Of a DNA stretch of 64,000 nt, positions 16,042-25,211 are shown in pieces. The translations under genes were made by a program, and so were the position numbers. Positions within the stretch are counted from its first letter, which is position 1; each line of letters starts with the position of its first letter. Source of the stretch: JADFDG01 sp965232985 (GTDB lineage: Bacteria; Pseudomonadota; Gammaproteobacteria; Pseudomonadales; JADFDG01); the NCBI GenBank assembly GCA_965232985.1, contig CBDDRC010000016.1, positions 1 through 64,000 of the forward strand. Direction: 5' to 3'. The notes below the pieces were generated by a model. That model saw nothing but the letters and a program-made list of their open reading frames with translations, searched no databases and was not told where the DNA came from.

Positions 16042-17129
16042 CACCGACCATCGCGCGTCGGCTTGAGCGTCTCGTCGAACGGCACGAGGAAATTGCCGGT
16101 CTGCTTGCCGAGCCGGCCATGGCGGCGGATGGTGAGCGGTTTCGTCGTTTTTCGGTTGAGTATGCGCAGTTGGAACCGGTGGTCGAGGCGTTTCGCGCCT
16201 GGCGCCGTGTGCAGGAGCAGTTGACGGCGGCCGAGCAGTTGGCCGGTGAAGCCGATGCCGACATGCGTGCGCTGGCGGCCGAAGAAGCGGCGAGCTTGCG
16301 CACGCAGATACCGCTGCTGGAAGAAAAACTGCTGCATCTGCTGGTGCCGCAGGATCCGCTCGACGGCGCCAACGTTTTTCTCGAGATTCGCGCCGCCGCC
16401 GGTGGCGACGAGGCGGCCATTTTCGCCGGCGATCTGTTCCGCATGTATTCGCGTTATGCCGCGCTGCGCGGCTGGCAGGTGGAAGTAGTCAACAGCAGTG
16501 CCGGCGAGCACGGCGGCTACCGGGAAATCATCGCTCGCATCGCCGGCGCCGACGTGTACTCGCGGCTGAAGTTCGAATCCGGAACGCACCGCGTGCAGCG
16601 GGTGCCGGCGACCGAGGCGCAGGGCCGTGTACACACATCCACCTGCACGGTGGCGGTGCTGGCCGAGCCGCCGGAGGTCGAGGCCATCGACATCCGCAAG
16701 GACGATCTGAAAGTGGATACCTTTCGTTCTTCCGGTGCCGGCGGCCAACACGTCAACGTCACCGAGAGTGCGATCCGCATCACGCATATACCCAGTGGCA
16801 TCATTGTTGAGTGTCAGGACGAGCGCAGTCAGCACAAGAACCGCGCGCGGGCGATGGCGTTGCTCGCGGCGAAGTTGCTGTCGAGTGCGCAGGAGGCACA
16901 AACGAAGGACACCGCGCAAAAGCGTCGCCTGCAGGTGGGCACCGGTGATCGTTCCGAGCGCATCCGCACGTATAATTTTCCGCAGGGGCGCGTCACCGAC
17001 CACCGCATCGAATTGACGCTGTATCGGCTCACCGAGACGATGGCCGGCGATCTGGATGCGTTGATCGGCCCGCTGGTGCAGGAGCATCATGCCGGGCAAC
17101 TTGCTGCGCTTGCGGACGGTGAATTGTGA
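16038..17129 (+). CDS. prfA: Peptide chain release factor 1
   Basis: A 363 aa class I release factor reading UAA and UAG. The stop-codon tripeptide is PAT (RVPATEAQGR) and the catalytic GGQ loop is SGAGGQHVNVTES, whose Gln is methylated by PrmC, the next gene. The late motif IRTYNFPQGRVTDHRI is also typical of RF1. It begins at a GTG overlapping the hemA stop. Length is the family norm. Confidence 0.98.
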   Translation: MTPTIARRLERLVERHEEIAGLLAEPAMAADGERFRRFSVEYAQLEPVVEAFRAWRRVQEQLTAAEQLAGEADADMRALAAEEAASLRTQIPLLEEKLLHLLVPQDPLDGANVFLEIRAAAGGDEAAIFAGDLFRMYSRYAALRGWQVEVVNSSAGEHGGYREIIARIAGADVYSRLKFESGTHRVQRVPATEAQGRVHTSTCTVAVLAEPPEVEAIDIRKDDLKVDTFRSSGAGGQHVNVTESAIRITHIPSGIIVECQDERSQHKNRARAMALLAAKLLSSAQEAQTKDTAQKRRLQVGTGDRSERIRTYNFPQGRVTDHRIELTLYRLTETMAGDLDALIGPLVQEHHAGQLAALADGEL

Positions 17130-17154
17130 GCGGTGCTCTGGTGAACGGTGCAGC

Positions 17155-18021
17155 ATGACGACACTGGCCGAATTGCTGCTCTCGGCGACCCGCCGGCTTG
17201 TGCATTCGCCGTCGTCCAGAATCGATGCCGAGGTGCTGATGATGCGCCTGCTGCGCGTGGATCGGGCGTTTCTCTACGCGCGGCCGGAAACGGCAATTCC
17301 CGCCGCGACGGCTGCTGTCTATGACACGCTGGTCGATGCGCGTGAGCGCGGCATGCCGATCGCTTATCTGACGGGCGAGCGCGAATTTTTCGCGCATGTG
17401 TTCCGTGTCACCCCGGATACGCTGATTCCGCGGCCCGACACCGAGCTGCTCGTTGAGGCGGCACTGCAATTGAAATTACCCGAGCAGGCACGGGTACTCG
17501 ATCTGGGTACCGGCAGCGGCGCCATCGCCATCACGCTGGCACTGGAATGCCCGGCCTGGGATGTCACAGCCACCGATGTGGTCGATGCAGCGCTTGCTGT
17601 TGCCCGCGACAACGCGGCGCGCCTGGGCGCCTGCGTGCGGTTTGCCGGCGGCGACTGGTTTACGGCGGTGGTGCCGGATGATCGTTTCGATTTGATCATC
17701 AGCAACCCGCCTTACATCGCGCCCGATGATGTCCATCTTGGCGAGGGGGATCTGCGCTTCGAGCCGCGCAGTGCACTGATTGCTGCGGACGACGGTCTGG
17801 CCGCCATTGCCCACATTGTCGATGCGGCGCGCCATCGCCTGCATGCGCAGGGCTGGTTACTCATCGAACACGGCTGGCAGCAAGGTGAAGCGGTGTGCGC
17901 GCGCGCCGCCGCTGCCGGTTACAGACCGGTCAAAACGCTGGTCGATCTTGCCGGCAAACCGCGCGCGCTGCTCGCCGGTTGGCAGCAACCGGATGATCCG
18001 GAGCATGCCCACCATGGGTGA
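17155..18021 (+). CDS. prmC: Release-factor glutamine N5-methyltransferase PrmC (HemK)
   Basis: A 288 aa SAM-dependent enzyme that methylates the GGQ glutamine of RF1 and RF2. It has an N-terminal helical substrate domain, the linker YLTGEREFF, motif I VLDLGTGSGAIAI, and the catalytic NPPY in IISNPPYIAP. ATG at 17155 is the first start giving the family N-terminus MTTLAELLL. It lies 25 bases after prfA and overlaps the beginning of the next gene by a few bases. Confidence 0.97.
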   Translation: MTTLAELLLSATRRLVHSPSSRIDAEVLMMRLLRVDRAFLYARPETAIPAATAAVYDTLVDARERGMPIAYLTGEREFFAHVFRVTPDTLIPRPDTELLVEAALQLKLPEQARVLDLGTGSGAIAITLALECPAWDVTATDVVDAALAVARDNAARLGACVRFAGGDWFTAVVPDDRFDLIISNPPYIAPDDVHLGEGDLRFEPRSALIAADDGLAAIAHIVDAARHRLHAQGWLLIEHGWQQGEAVCARAAAAGYRPVKTLVDLAGKPRALLAGWQQPDDPEHAHHG

Positions 18022-18787
18022 TCTTCCTGACGTCCCGGCGCTCGACGATGACGAGTTGCTGCGCTACAGCCGCCAGTTGCTGCTTGCTGGCTTCGATGTG
18101 GCCGGGCAGGAAAAGCTGCGTGCCGCGCGGGTGGTGGTCATCGGTGCTGGCGGCCTCGGCAGCCCGGTGTGTTTGTACCTTGCTGCCGCCGGCATCGGCG
18201 AGTTGGTGATCGTCGATCACGACAGCGTTGATCTTTCCAATTTGCAGCGGCAAATCGCGCACCGTACTGCCGATCTTGGCCGGCCGAAGGCCGCCAGTGC
18301 TGCCGACGCCTGTCGCGCGCTCAATCCGCGCATCGTCGTCATGCCGATCATCGCGCAGGCCGATGCAAAGCTGCTCGCGACGTTGGTGAGTGCTGCCGAT
18401 TGCGTGGTTGATTGCTGCGACAATTTTGCCACGCGAGCAGCCGTTAATCGTGCGTGCCATGCCGCGCGCGTGCCGTTGGTGTCAGGTGCGGCGGTGCGCA
18501 TGGAAGGGCAACTGGCTGTGTTCGATTTTCGCACCGCGCCCACGCCTTGCTATGCATGTCTTTACGGCGACATGGCAGGTGAAGATACGGGTTGCGCGCG
18601 CAACGGGGTGATGGCGCCATTGGTGGGTGTGATCGGCTCGCTGCAGGCGCTGGCGGTCATTCGCTTGCTGGCCGGTTATGGTGAGTCGGCGCATGGCACC
18701 TTGACGGTGTTTGATGGTATGCGCAACGCCTGGCGCACGCTGCGCATCGGCGCCGACCCGGCTTGCCCGGTGTGTACTCAGGGCTGA
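18014..18787 (+). CDS. moeB: MoeB/ThiF-family adenylyltransferase
   Basis: A 257 aa E1-like enzyme that adenylates the C-terminal Gly-Gly of a ubiquitin-like sulfur carrier (MoaD or ThiS). YSRQLLL near residue 16, the nucleotide loop VVIGAGGLGSPV, DSVDLSNLQRQ and the DTGC segment are present. Two zinc CxxC pairs are seen, CYACLYG and the C-terminal CPVCTQG. ATG at 18014 has GGAG ten bases before it; an ATG at 18005 would add three residues. Position after prmC is the usual place of moeB, so MoeB is preferred over ThiF. Confidence 0.92.
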   Translation: MGDLPDVPALDDDELLRYSRQLLLAGFDVAGQEKLRAARVVVIGAGGLGSPVCLYLAAAGIGELVIVDHDSVDLSNLQRQIAHRTADLGRPKAASAADACRALNPRIVVMPIIAQADAKLLATLVSAADCVVDCCDNFATRAAVNRACHAARVPLVSGAAVRMEGQLAVFDFRTAPTPCYACLYGDMAGEDTGCARNGVMAPLVGVIGSLQALAVIRLLAGYGESAHGTLTVFDGMRNAWRTLRIGADPACPVCTQG

Positions 18788-18819
18788 GCTGCTTTGGTTG
18801 TATTGGTTGCGCGCAGCAC

Positions 18820-19623
18820 TCAGAACTTGGAGAGCTCCACTACCTGCCGGTTCAGTCGCGTGATCTGCTTGGCCATGTCGACCAGCAACGACTGAATCAT
18901 CGTCGGGTTCGAGCGGATCAGTACCGCAAATTGGTCGCGCGGCACTTTCACCACGGCGCAACGCGTTTTTGCCCGCACGGTGGCGGAGCGCGGTTGCTCG
19001 GTGAGCACCGCCAGCGCACCGATGACTTCGCCTTCGCCGATCTGGCCGACGACAACATTGTCGACCAGCACTTCGGCGTCGCCTTCGAACAGACTGTAGA
19101 CGTAATCGGCACGCTCGCCCTGATGAATAATCGCTTCACCCGGATTGAAATACTGAAAGCCCGGAGTGGCCTGGGTGCCGCGCTCGGTGAGTGAGGCGAT
19201 GCAGCGAACCATCAGCGCCTGTTCGGTCAGCAGCAGTTTGGTCCAGATGCGGCCGACCTCGCGGTCGCCCAGTACTGCCTGCATGAACTGCAGCGTATCG
19301 AATTCGGTAAGCTGGGCGGTGCCCACCGTTTCGTAATTGACTACGGCATTGACTGACGAAGCCTGCAGGCCAGCGTCCGGCAGCAGCAGTTCGCCTTCCT
19401 CCAGCGTGTACAGCGGCTTGCGATCATAGGTGATCGTGAGTGTGCCGCTGTCGATGCGGTAGACACGGTTGGGATTCAGCCCGCTGGCAAGGGCATCGCG
19501 GGTGTTGGCAAGGCTGAGCGGCTGGCCAACGGATTTCGAGCGCTCGATGAGCTCCTGCGCCAGCTTGCGATACTGTTTCGAGAGTGCCGAAAAGCTCGCG
19601 TCCACTTCTGCCTGCGGAATCAT
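18820..19623 (-). CDS. Cyclic-nucleotide-binding-fold protein in the gat operon
   Basis: A 267 aa protein with two cNMP-binding-type beta folds. The first (about residues 50-95, RVYRIDSGTLTITYD) is degenerate. The second (about 155-245) is well formed: GEAIIHQGERADYVYSLFEG, GEVIGALAVL and QPRSATVRAKTRC, with the phosphate-cassette Arg-Ser-Ala. No DNA-binding helix-turn-helix follows, so it is not a Crp/Fnr regulator. There is no signal peptide or membrane segment. It starts three bases after the gatB stop, so it belongs to the gatCAB transcript, and it converges with moeB. Ligand and role are unknown. Confidence 0.85.
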   Translation of the reverse strand: MIPQAEVDASFSALSKQYRKLAQELIERSKSVGQPLSLANTRDALASGLNPNRVYRIDSGTLTITYDRKPLYTLEEGELLLPDAGLQASSVNAVVNYETVGTAQLTEFDTLQFMQAVLGDREVGRIWTKLLLTEQALMVRCIASLTERGTQATPGFQYFNPGEAIIHQGERADYVYSLFEGDAEVLVDNVVVGQIGEGEVIGALAVLTEQPRSATVRAKTRCAVVKVPRDQFAVLIRSNPTMIQSLLVDMAKQITRLNRQVVELSKF

Positions 19624-19626
19624 CGT

Positions 19627-21099
19627 TCACCCCCCCAGTTTACGCAGCAGAATTTCGTTTACCTGTTGCGGATTGGCCTTGCCTTGCGAGGCTTTCATGA
19701 TCTGGCCGACGAAGAATCCCAATTTTTTCCTGCGCTTGGCCTCGTCGGATGCACGGTAATCCTCAACCTGCGCGGCATGGGCGGCAAGTACCGTGGCGAC
19801 GATCGCTTCCAGCGCGCCGCTGTCGCTGACCTGTTTTAAGCCCTTTTCTGCGATGATTGCGTCGGCGCTGGCGCCTTCGCCGAGCCACAGGGCATCAAAC
19901 ACCGTCTTGGCCAATTTTGACGACAGCGTACCGTCGGCGATGCGGGCGACCAGTTCGCCAATCTGCACGGCGCTGACCGGGCTGTCCGTGATCCCTTTCT
20001 CATCGGCGTTCAGCCGGCCACCGAGTTCGGTGATCGTCCAGTTGGCGACGAGCTTGGCGTTCGCCTTGCCGTTGCCGGTCGCCTGCACGGCGGCCTCGAA
20101 CCAGCAGGCGAGATCCTGGTCGGCCACCAGTTGGGCGGCGTCGTAGGCACTCAGGCCAAAATCAGCGATAAAGCGCGCGCGCTTCGCAGCGGGCAGTTCC
20201 GGCAGCGCGCTGCGTATGCAGGCGATGTCGGCGTCGGTGACGATCACCGGCAGCAGGTCGGGATCCGGAAAGTAGCGGTAGTCGTTGGCGTCTTCCTTGC
20301 TGCGCATGGCATGCGTGCGATTGCTTGCCGGGTCGTACAGCACGGTGGACTGAATGATTTTCCGGCCGGACTCGATCTCCCCGATCTGCCAGTCGACTTC
20401 GCTGTTGATCGCCTTCTCAATGAACCGGAAGGAGTTGACGTTCTTGATCTCGCGGCGAGTGCCGAACTGCGCGGTGCCTGGCCGGCGCACCGACACGTTG
20501 CAGTCGCAGCGCATCGAGCCTTCATTCATGTTGCCGTCGGAAATACCAAGATAGCGGATCAGCGCGTGGATCGCCCGTGCATAGGCCACGGCTTCTTTCG
20601 CCGAGCGCATGTCCGGTTCGGAAACGATTTCCAGCAACGGCGTACCGGCGCGGTTGAGGTCGATCCCGGTCATGCCGTGAAAATCTTCGTGCAGCGATTT
20701 GCCGGCGTCTTCCTCAAGATGGGCGCGGGTGACGCCGATGCGTTTGACGCTGCCGTCTTCGAGCGTGATGTCAATGTGGCCCTTGCCGACGATCGGCAGA
20801 TCCATCTGCGATATCTGGTAACCTTTCGGTAAATCCGGGTAGAAATAATTCTTGCGCGCAAACACGCTGCGCTGAGAGATCTGCGCGTCGATGCCCAAGC
20901 CGAACAGTACGGCCATCCGCACGGCCTCGGCGTTCAGTACCGGCAGCACGCCCGGCATTCCCAGATCGATCAGCGATGCCTGGGTGTTCGGCGCGGCACC
21001 GAACGCAGTCGACGAGCCGGAAAATATTTTCGATTGCGTGGCGAGCTGGACGTGCACTTCCAGCCCGATGACGACTTCCCAGGCGGCAGCATGGCTCAT
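19627..21099 (-). CDS. gatB: Asp/Glu-tRNA amidotransferase subunit B
   Basis: A 490 aa subunit of GatCAB, which turns misacylated Glu-tRNA-Gln and Asp-tRNA-Asn into the correct amidated forms. It has the cradle domain start WEVVIGLEVHVQL, the phosphorylation-site blocks RKNYFYPDLPKGYQISQ and GIDLNRAGTPLLEIV, and a C-terminal YqeY-like helical tail. The start overlaps the gatA stop as ATGA. Full length. Confidence 0.98.
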   Translation of the reverse strand: MSHAAAWEVVIGLEVHVQLATQSKIFSGSSTAFGAAPNTQASLIDLGMPGVLPVLNAEAVRMAVLFGLGIDAQISQRSVFARKNYFYPDLPKGYQISQMDLPIVGKGHIDITLEDGSVKRIGVTRAHLEEDAGKSLHEDFHGMTGIDLNRAGTPLLEIVSEPDMRSAKEAVAYARAIHALIRYLGISDGNMNEGSMRCDCNVSVRRPGTAQFGTRREIKNVNSFRFIEKAINSEVDWQIGEIESGRKIIQSTVLYDPASNRTHAMRSKEDANDYRYFPDPDLLPVIVTDADIACIRSALPELPAAKRARFIADFGLSAYDAAQLVADQDLACWFEAAVQATGNGKANAKLVANWTITELGGRLNADEKGITDSPVSAVQIGELVARIADGTLSSKLAKTVFDALWLGEGASADAIIAEKGLKQVSDSGALEAIVATVLAAHAAQVEDYRASDEAKRRKKLGFFVGQIMKASQGKANPQQVNEILLRKLGG

Positions 21100-22565
21100 G
21101 CGAAAGCCTCCGGAATACGCGTGTGCCAGTCGGTTTCCTGCTGGTAGCGGTGCGCCGCGTTCAGCAGTCTGGCTTCAGTGAAATAGTTGCCGATCAACTG
21201 CATGCCGACCGGCAGGCCACCGGTTCCGGAAGAATTGTCGAAGCCGCAGGGAATCGACAGGCCCGGCACGCCGGCGAGGTTGACGGCGATGGTGTAGATG
21301 TCGGCCAGGTACATCGCCACCGGATCGTCCTTTTTTTCGCCCAGCCGGAATGCCGTGGCAGGTGATGTTGGCCCGAGGATCAGGTCGACTTCGGTGAAGG
21401 CACGCACGAAATCTTCCTTGATCAGCCGCCGCACCTGCTGCGCTTTCAGGTAGTAGGCGTCGTAATAACCGGCGGACAGCGCATAGGTGCCGACGAGGAT
21501 GCGGCGCTTCACTTCTGCACCGAAACCTTCCGAGCGCGAGCGCTCGTAAAGGTCAGCGAGATCTCGCGGATCGGCACAGCGGTGACCAAAACGAACGCCA
21601 TCGAAGCGCGAGAGGTTTGACGAGCACTCGGCCGGCGCAATGACGTAGTACGCCGGCACCGACAGGCCGGCGTTCGGCAGGTCGATTTCGCGCACGTGTG
21701 CGCCGAGTTTTTCGAACACGCGGATCGCTTCGCGCACGGCGCGTTCGGTGCCGGCGTCAAGGCCCGCGCCAAAAAACTGTTTCGGCAGGCCGATGCGCAG
21801 GCCGCGCAGATCATCGTTGAGGGTGGCGGTGTAGTCGGGCACCGGCTCGTTGAGCGAGGTGGAATCCTTGGCGTCGTGGCCACTCATGATGTTGAGCAGC
21901 AGCGCGGCGTCTTCGGCAGTCTGTGCCATCGGGCCGGCCTGATCGAGCGACGAGGCGAACGCAATCATGCCCCAGCGCGAAACCCGCCCGTAGGTGGGTT
22001 TCAGGCCGGTGAGGTTGCACAGCGCTGCCGGCTGGCGGATCGAGCCGCCGGTGTCGGTGCCGGTGGCGCAGGGCGCGAGCCGGGCGGCAACTGCCGCTGC
22101 CGAGCCGCCGGAGGAGCCGCCGGGCACGCGGGCGGTGTCCCAGGGATTTTTCACCGGGCCGTAAAAACTGGTCTCGTTGGAGGAGCCCATCGCGAACTCG
22201 TCCATGTTGGTCTTGCCGAGCATGATCATGCCGGCCTGGCCGAGCCGGGTGGTGACCTCAGATTCATAGGGGCTGACAAAGTTGGCGAGCATCTTCGAGC
22301 CACAACTGGTGCGCACACCCTGCGTGCAGAAGATGTCCTTGTGGGCAATCGGCAGACCGAGCAGGGCGCCGGCCTCGCCGGCGGCACGGCGCTGGTCGGC
22401 TGTTGCTGCCGCCGCCACGGCCGGCTCGGCGGTCACAGTGATGAAGCTGTTGAGCGACGGATCGTGGGCGGCGATCCGGCCGAGGAAGTGGCGGGTCAGT
22501 TCGACGCTGGAAAACCGGCCGGCGGCCAGTCCGCGGGACAGTGCGGCAAGGGTCAGGCGATGCAT
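21096..22565 (-). CDS. gatA: Asp/Glu-tRNA amidotransferase subunit A
   Basis: A 489 aa amidase-signature glutaminase that supplies ammonia to GatB. The Ser-cisSer-Lys triad is present: Lys in LPIAHKDIF, Ser in TDTGGSIRQPA and the nucleophile region PGGSSGGSAAA. KNPWDTARVPGGSSGG is typical. ATG at 22565 starts the conserved MHRLTLAALSRGL; upstream residues in frame are antisense-like. It follows gatC with a 34-base gap. Confidence 0.98.
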   Translation of the reverse strand: MHRLTLAALSRGLAAGRFSSVELTRHFLGRIAAHDPSLNSFITVTAEPAVAAAATADQRRAAGEAGALLGLPIAHKDIFCTQGVRTSCGSKMLANFVSPYESEVTTRLGQAGMIMLGKTNMDEFAMGSSNETSFYGPVKNPWDTARVPGGSSGGSAAAVAARLAPCATGTDTGGSIRQPAALCNLTGLKPTYGRVSRWGMIAFASSLDQAGPMAQTAEDAALLLNIMSGHDAKDSTSLNEPVPDYTATLNDDLRGLRIGLPKQFFGAGLDAGTERAVREAIRVFEKLGAHVREIDLPNAGLSVPAYYVIAPAECSSNLSRFDGVRFGHRCADPRDLADLYERSRSEGFGAEVKRRILVGTYALSAGYYDAYYLKAQQVRRLIKEDFVRAFTEVDLILGPTSPATAFRLGEKKDDPVAMYLADIYTIAVNLAGVPGLSIPCGFDNSSGTGGLPVGMQLIGNYFTEARLLNAAHRYQQETDWHTRIPEAFA

Positions 22566-22599
22566 GTCGGGGCCTTCTTTCGGGTATTTGTTCCGGTCT

Positions 22600-22887
22600 T
22601 CATTCAATGACGCGCGGGACGAGGAAAAGGCCATTTTCCACGGCAGGTGCGTTGCGTTGATACGCGTCGCGCTGGTTGGTCTCGGTGACGCGGTCCGCCC
22701 GCAGCGGCTGGATTGCATCCAGCGGGTGGGCCATGGGTACGACACCGTCGGTGGCGACCGCCTGCAGGCGGTCGACCATCCCCAGGATGCTGCCAAGCCG
22801 CGCGGCAACCTCGGCGCGTTCACCGGCAGTGACGCGCAGCCGTGCCAGGCGGGCGATTTTCTCCACGTCGCTTTCGGTGAGTGCCAT
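22600..22887 (-). CDS. gatC: Asp/Glu-tRNA amidotransferase subunit C
   Basis: A 95 aa small subunit that wraps GatA and GatB and stabilises the complex. It begins with the family pattern ALTESDVEKIARLARL and ends with RDAYQRNAPAVENGLFLVPRVIE-type residues. ATG at 22887 is the conserved start. First gene of the gat operon, divergent from mreB across a 244-base gap. Confidence 0.96.
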   Translation of the reverse strand: MALTESDVEKIARLARLRVTAGERAEVAARLGSILGMVDRLQAVATDGVVPMAHPLDAIQPLRADRVTETNQRDAYQRNAPAVENGLFLVPRVIE

Positions 22888-23014
22888 GTGTGGCTCCTGC
22901 AGGTGAATTCGTTGTTGGGCGGCCGCGATTATGAAAAAAGGGAGCAAACGGGGGAAGAATGGTGAAAATGTGCAACATGTCCGGGAAATCGCGGCGTTTT
23001 CGTCGGCACCGTCC

Positions 23015-23043
23015 TTGCCCGGATACGGCCGGCATTGTTAAAG
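23015..23043 (+). promoter_or_regulatory. Candidate mreB promoter
   Basis: TTGCCC (23015-23020), 17 bp, then TTAAAG (23038-23043), about 90 bases before the mreB ATG in the gatC-mreB divergent gap. The consensus match is weak to moderate. Confidence 0.3.
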
Positions 23044-23131
23044 TTGCCGCCTTCAATCCGTGGGTGGGTTCGCTGCTCCCGCCCCCGATTTCCCAGCCCA
23101 GTCCAGGCCAGCGCAGGGTTGCCCCGCCGAC

Positions 23132-24187
23132 ATGACTTTTCTGAAAAACCTGAGTTTGAGGAATCTCCGCCGGGCGTTCTCCACCGATCTATCGATCGAT
23201 CTGGGAACGGCCAACACACTCATCTATGTCCGCGATCGCGGAATTGTATTGGATGAGCCTTCTGTTGTCGCCATACGCCACAACGCGAACCAGAAGAACG
23301 TGATCGAAGTCGGCGTGGCAGCCAAGCGCATGTTGGGCCGCACGCCCGGCAACATCACTGCGGTGCGCCCACTGAAGGACGGCGTCATCGCCGATTTCGA
23401 AGTGACCGAACAGATGCTTCAGCACTTTATCCGCAAAGTGCACGACGGTGGATTTTTCCCGCCGAGTCCGCGCGTTATTGTTTCGGTTCCGTACAAATCC
23501 ACGCTGGTCGAGCAGCGGGCGATTCGCGACGCTGCCGAAGGCGCAGGTGCAAGTCAGGTCGAGCTGATTTACGAGCCGATGGCAGCGGCGATCGGTGCCG
23601 GTCTGCCGGTTGAGGAAGCCAGTGGCTCCATGGTCGTCGATATCGGTGGCGGCACCACCGAAATTGCGATTATCGCCCTCAACGGCATCGTGCACGGCGA
23701 TTCGGTGAAAATCGGCGGCGATCGTTTCGACGAAGCGATCGTTGCGTTCGTGCGTCGCCAGTACGGCTCGCTGATCGGCGAAGCAACGGCCGAGCGCATC
23801 AAGCACGAAGTCGGCAGTGCGTTTCCGTCCGATGAGTTGCGCGAAATCGATGTGCGCGGTCGCAATCTTGCCGAAGGCGTACCGCGGAGTTTTACGCTCA
23901 ACAGCGAAGAAATTCTCGAGGCGCTGCAGGAGCCGCTCGCGGGTATCGTCAACGCCGTCAAGAATGTGCTTGAGGCCTGCCCGCCGGAACTTGCCTCGGA
24001 TATCGCCCTGCGCGGCATCGTGCTCACCGGCGGCGGCGCGCTGTTGCGCGATCTCGACAAGCTGCTTTCCGAAGAAACCGGGCTGCCGGTCGTGGTCGCC
24101 GAGGATCCGCTGACCTGCGTGGCCCGTGGTGGCGGCAAGGCTCTCGAACTGCTCGATACACCGGGCTTCGAGCTGCTGGTTCTTTGA
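23132..24187 (+). CDS. mreB: Rod-shape actin homologue MreB
   Basis: A 351 aa bacterial actin that polymerises under the inner membrane and directs lateral wall synthesis. Phosphate-1 motif SIDLGTANTLIY, phosphate-2 VVDIGGGTTEIAI and the adenosine motif GIVLTGGGALL are present, with MTFLKNLSLR as a membrane-binding amphipathic start. ATG at 23132 was chosen on this basis. First gene of mreBCD, which runs on into maf and yhdP. Confidence 0.98.
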   Translation: MTFLKNLSLRNLRRAFSTDLSIDLGTANTLIYVRDRGIVLDEPSVVAIRHNANQKNVIEVGVAAKRMLGRTPGNITAVRPLKDGVIADFEVTEQMLQHFIRKVHDGGFFPPSPRVIVSVPYKSTLVEQRAIRDAAEGAGASQVELIYEPMAAAIGAGLPVEEASGSMVVDIGGGTTEIAIIALNGIVHGDSVKIGGDRFDEAIVAFVRRQYGSLIGEATAERIKHEVGSAFPSDELREIDVRGRNLAEGVPRSFTLNSEEILEALQEPLAGIVNAVKNVLEACPPELASDIALRGIVLTGGGALLRDLDKLLSEETGLPVVVAEDPLTCVARGGGKALELLDTPGFELLVL

Positions 24188-24290
24188 TCGCAGGAAGAAA
24201 GTGACCGACAGGATGGTCAGATAGCGGATTCCGGGCGGCGCAATTGCCGCCTGTTTTATCATTCATGTGCAGGCTGGAGCACGCGTCACC

Positions 24291-25211
24291 ATGGGCAAGA
24301 CGCTGTTCGCGGAAGAGCCCGATTCCGGTTACCGGTTGTTGTTCGCGGTGCTCTGCGCTGCGCTTCTCCTGTTCATCGACGTTCGCTTCGGCTGGCTCAA
24401 GCCGGTACGCAACGCGTTGTCCATCGTCACTGAAACCGTGGTGACGGTCACCGATCTGCCGCGCCGTGCCTTTGTCGGCCTGGATGAGGCGATTACCACG
24501 CGTAATACGCTCACCGCAGAAAATGCACGACTGATGCAGGAAAATCTTGTCCTGCAACGGCACGTGCAACGCCTTGCAGCAATGACAGCCGAGAACTCCC
24601 GTTTACGCGAACTGCTTAACTCCTCCGCATTGCTCGACAGCAACGTGCTGGTTGCCGAGATCATCGGTGTTGATCCGGATCCGTCGCGTGTCGAGGTTGT
24701 CATCAACAAGGGCGCAGCCGATCAGTTGTACGTTGGCCAGCCGGTGCTGGATGCCAGCGGCATCATCGGTCAGCTCATTGCGGTTGGCCCGTCGCAGAGC
24801 CGCGTCCTCCTCATCACGGATCATCGCCACGGTCTGCCGGTTGAGATCAACCGCAACGGCGTACGCAGCATTGCCACCGGTACCGGCAAGTCGGGGCTGC
24901 TGCAACTGCAGTACCTGGCGGCCACCGCCGACATCCGTGTCGGGGATCTGCTGGTGAGCTCCGGTCTTGGCGGGGTGTTCCCGCGCGGTTATCCGGTTGG
25001 CCGGGTTTCGCGGGTCGAGCGTGATCTGCGCGAGACCTTCATGCAGGTGGACGCACTGCCGACGGCTGCCATCGAGCGCAGCCGGTATGTGTTGCTGGTG
25101 TTTGCCCAGCAGTTGCAGGCGACCCTGATGCAGCAGGTCGAAGCCATGCCGGTGTCGCCACAACCCGCCAAATCTGCACTGGCGCCGCCCGGGTCGGGGG
25201 CGCAGCCATGA
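24291..25211 (+). CDS. mreC: Rod-shape-determining protein MreC
   Basis: A 306 aa bitopic protein linking cytoplasmic MreB to periplasmic wall enzymes. There is one transmembrane helix near residues 16-38, then a coiled coil (RNTLTAENARLMQENLVL region) and a two-barrel periplasmic domain (AEIIGVDPDPSR, DHRHGLPVEINRNG). The C-terminus is Pro/Ala-rich. ATG at 24291 follows GGAG at eleven bases; a GTG at 24267 is possible. The stop overlaps mreD as ATGA. Confidence 0.95.
   Translation: MGKTLFAEEPDSGYRLLFAVLCAALLLFIDVRFGWLKPVRNALSIVTETVVTVTDLPRRAFVGLDEAITTRNTLTAENARLMQENLVLQRHVQRLAAMTAENSRLRELLNSSALLDSNVLVAEIIGVDPDPSRVEVVINKGAADQLYVGQPVLDASGIIGQLIAVGPSQSRVLLITDHRHGLPVEINRNGVRSIATGTGKSGLLQLQYLAATADIRVGDLLVSSGLGGVFPRGYPVGRVSRVERDLRETFMQVDALPTAAIERSRYVLLVFAQQLQATLMQQVEAMPVSPQPAKSALAPPGSGAQP

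Noticed and set aside
15681..17156. 491-codon minus-strand open frame
   Set aside because: Antisense to hemA and prfA, both certain genes; the composition is typical of a shadow frame.
22888..22970. CATAAT -10-like element for gatC on the minus strand
   Set aside because: No acceptable -35 at 16-18 bp was found, so no promoter is claimed.
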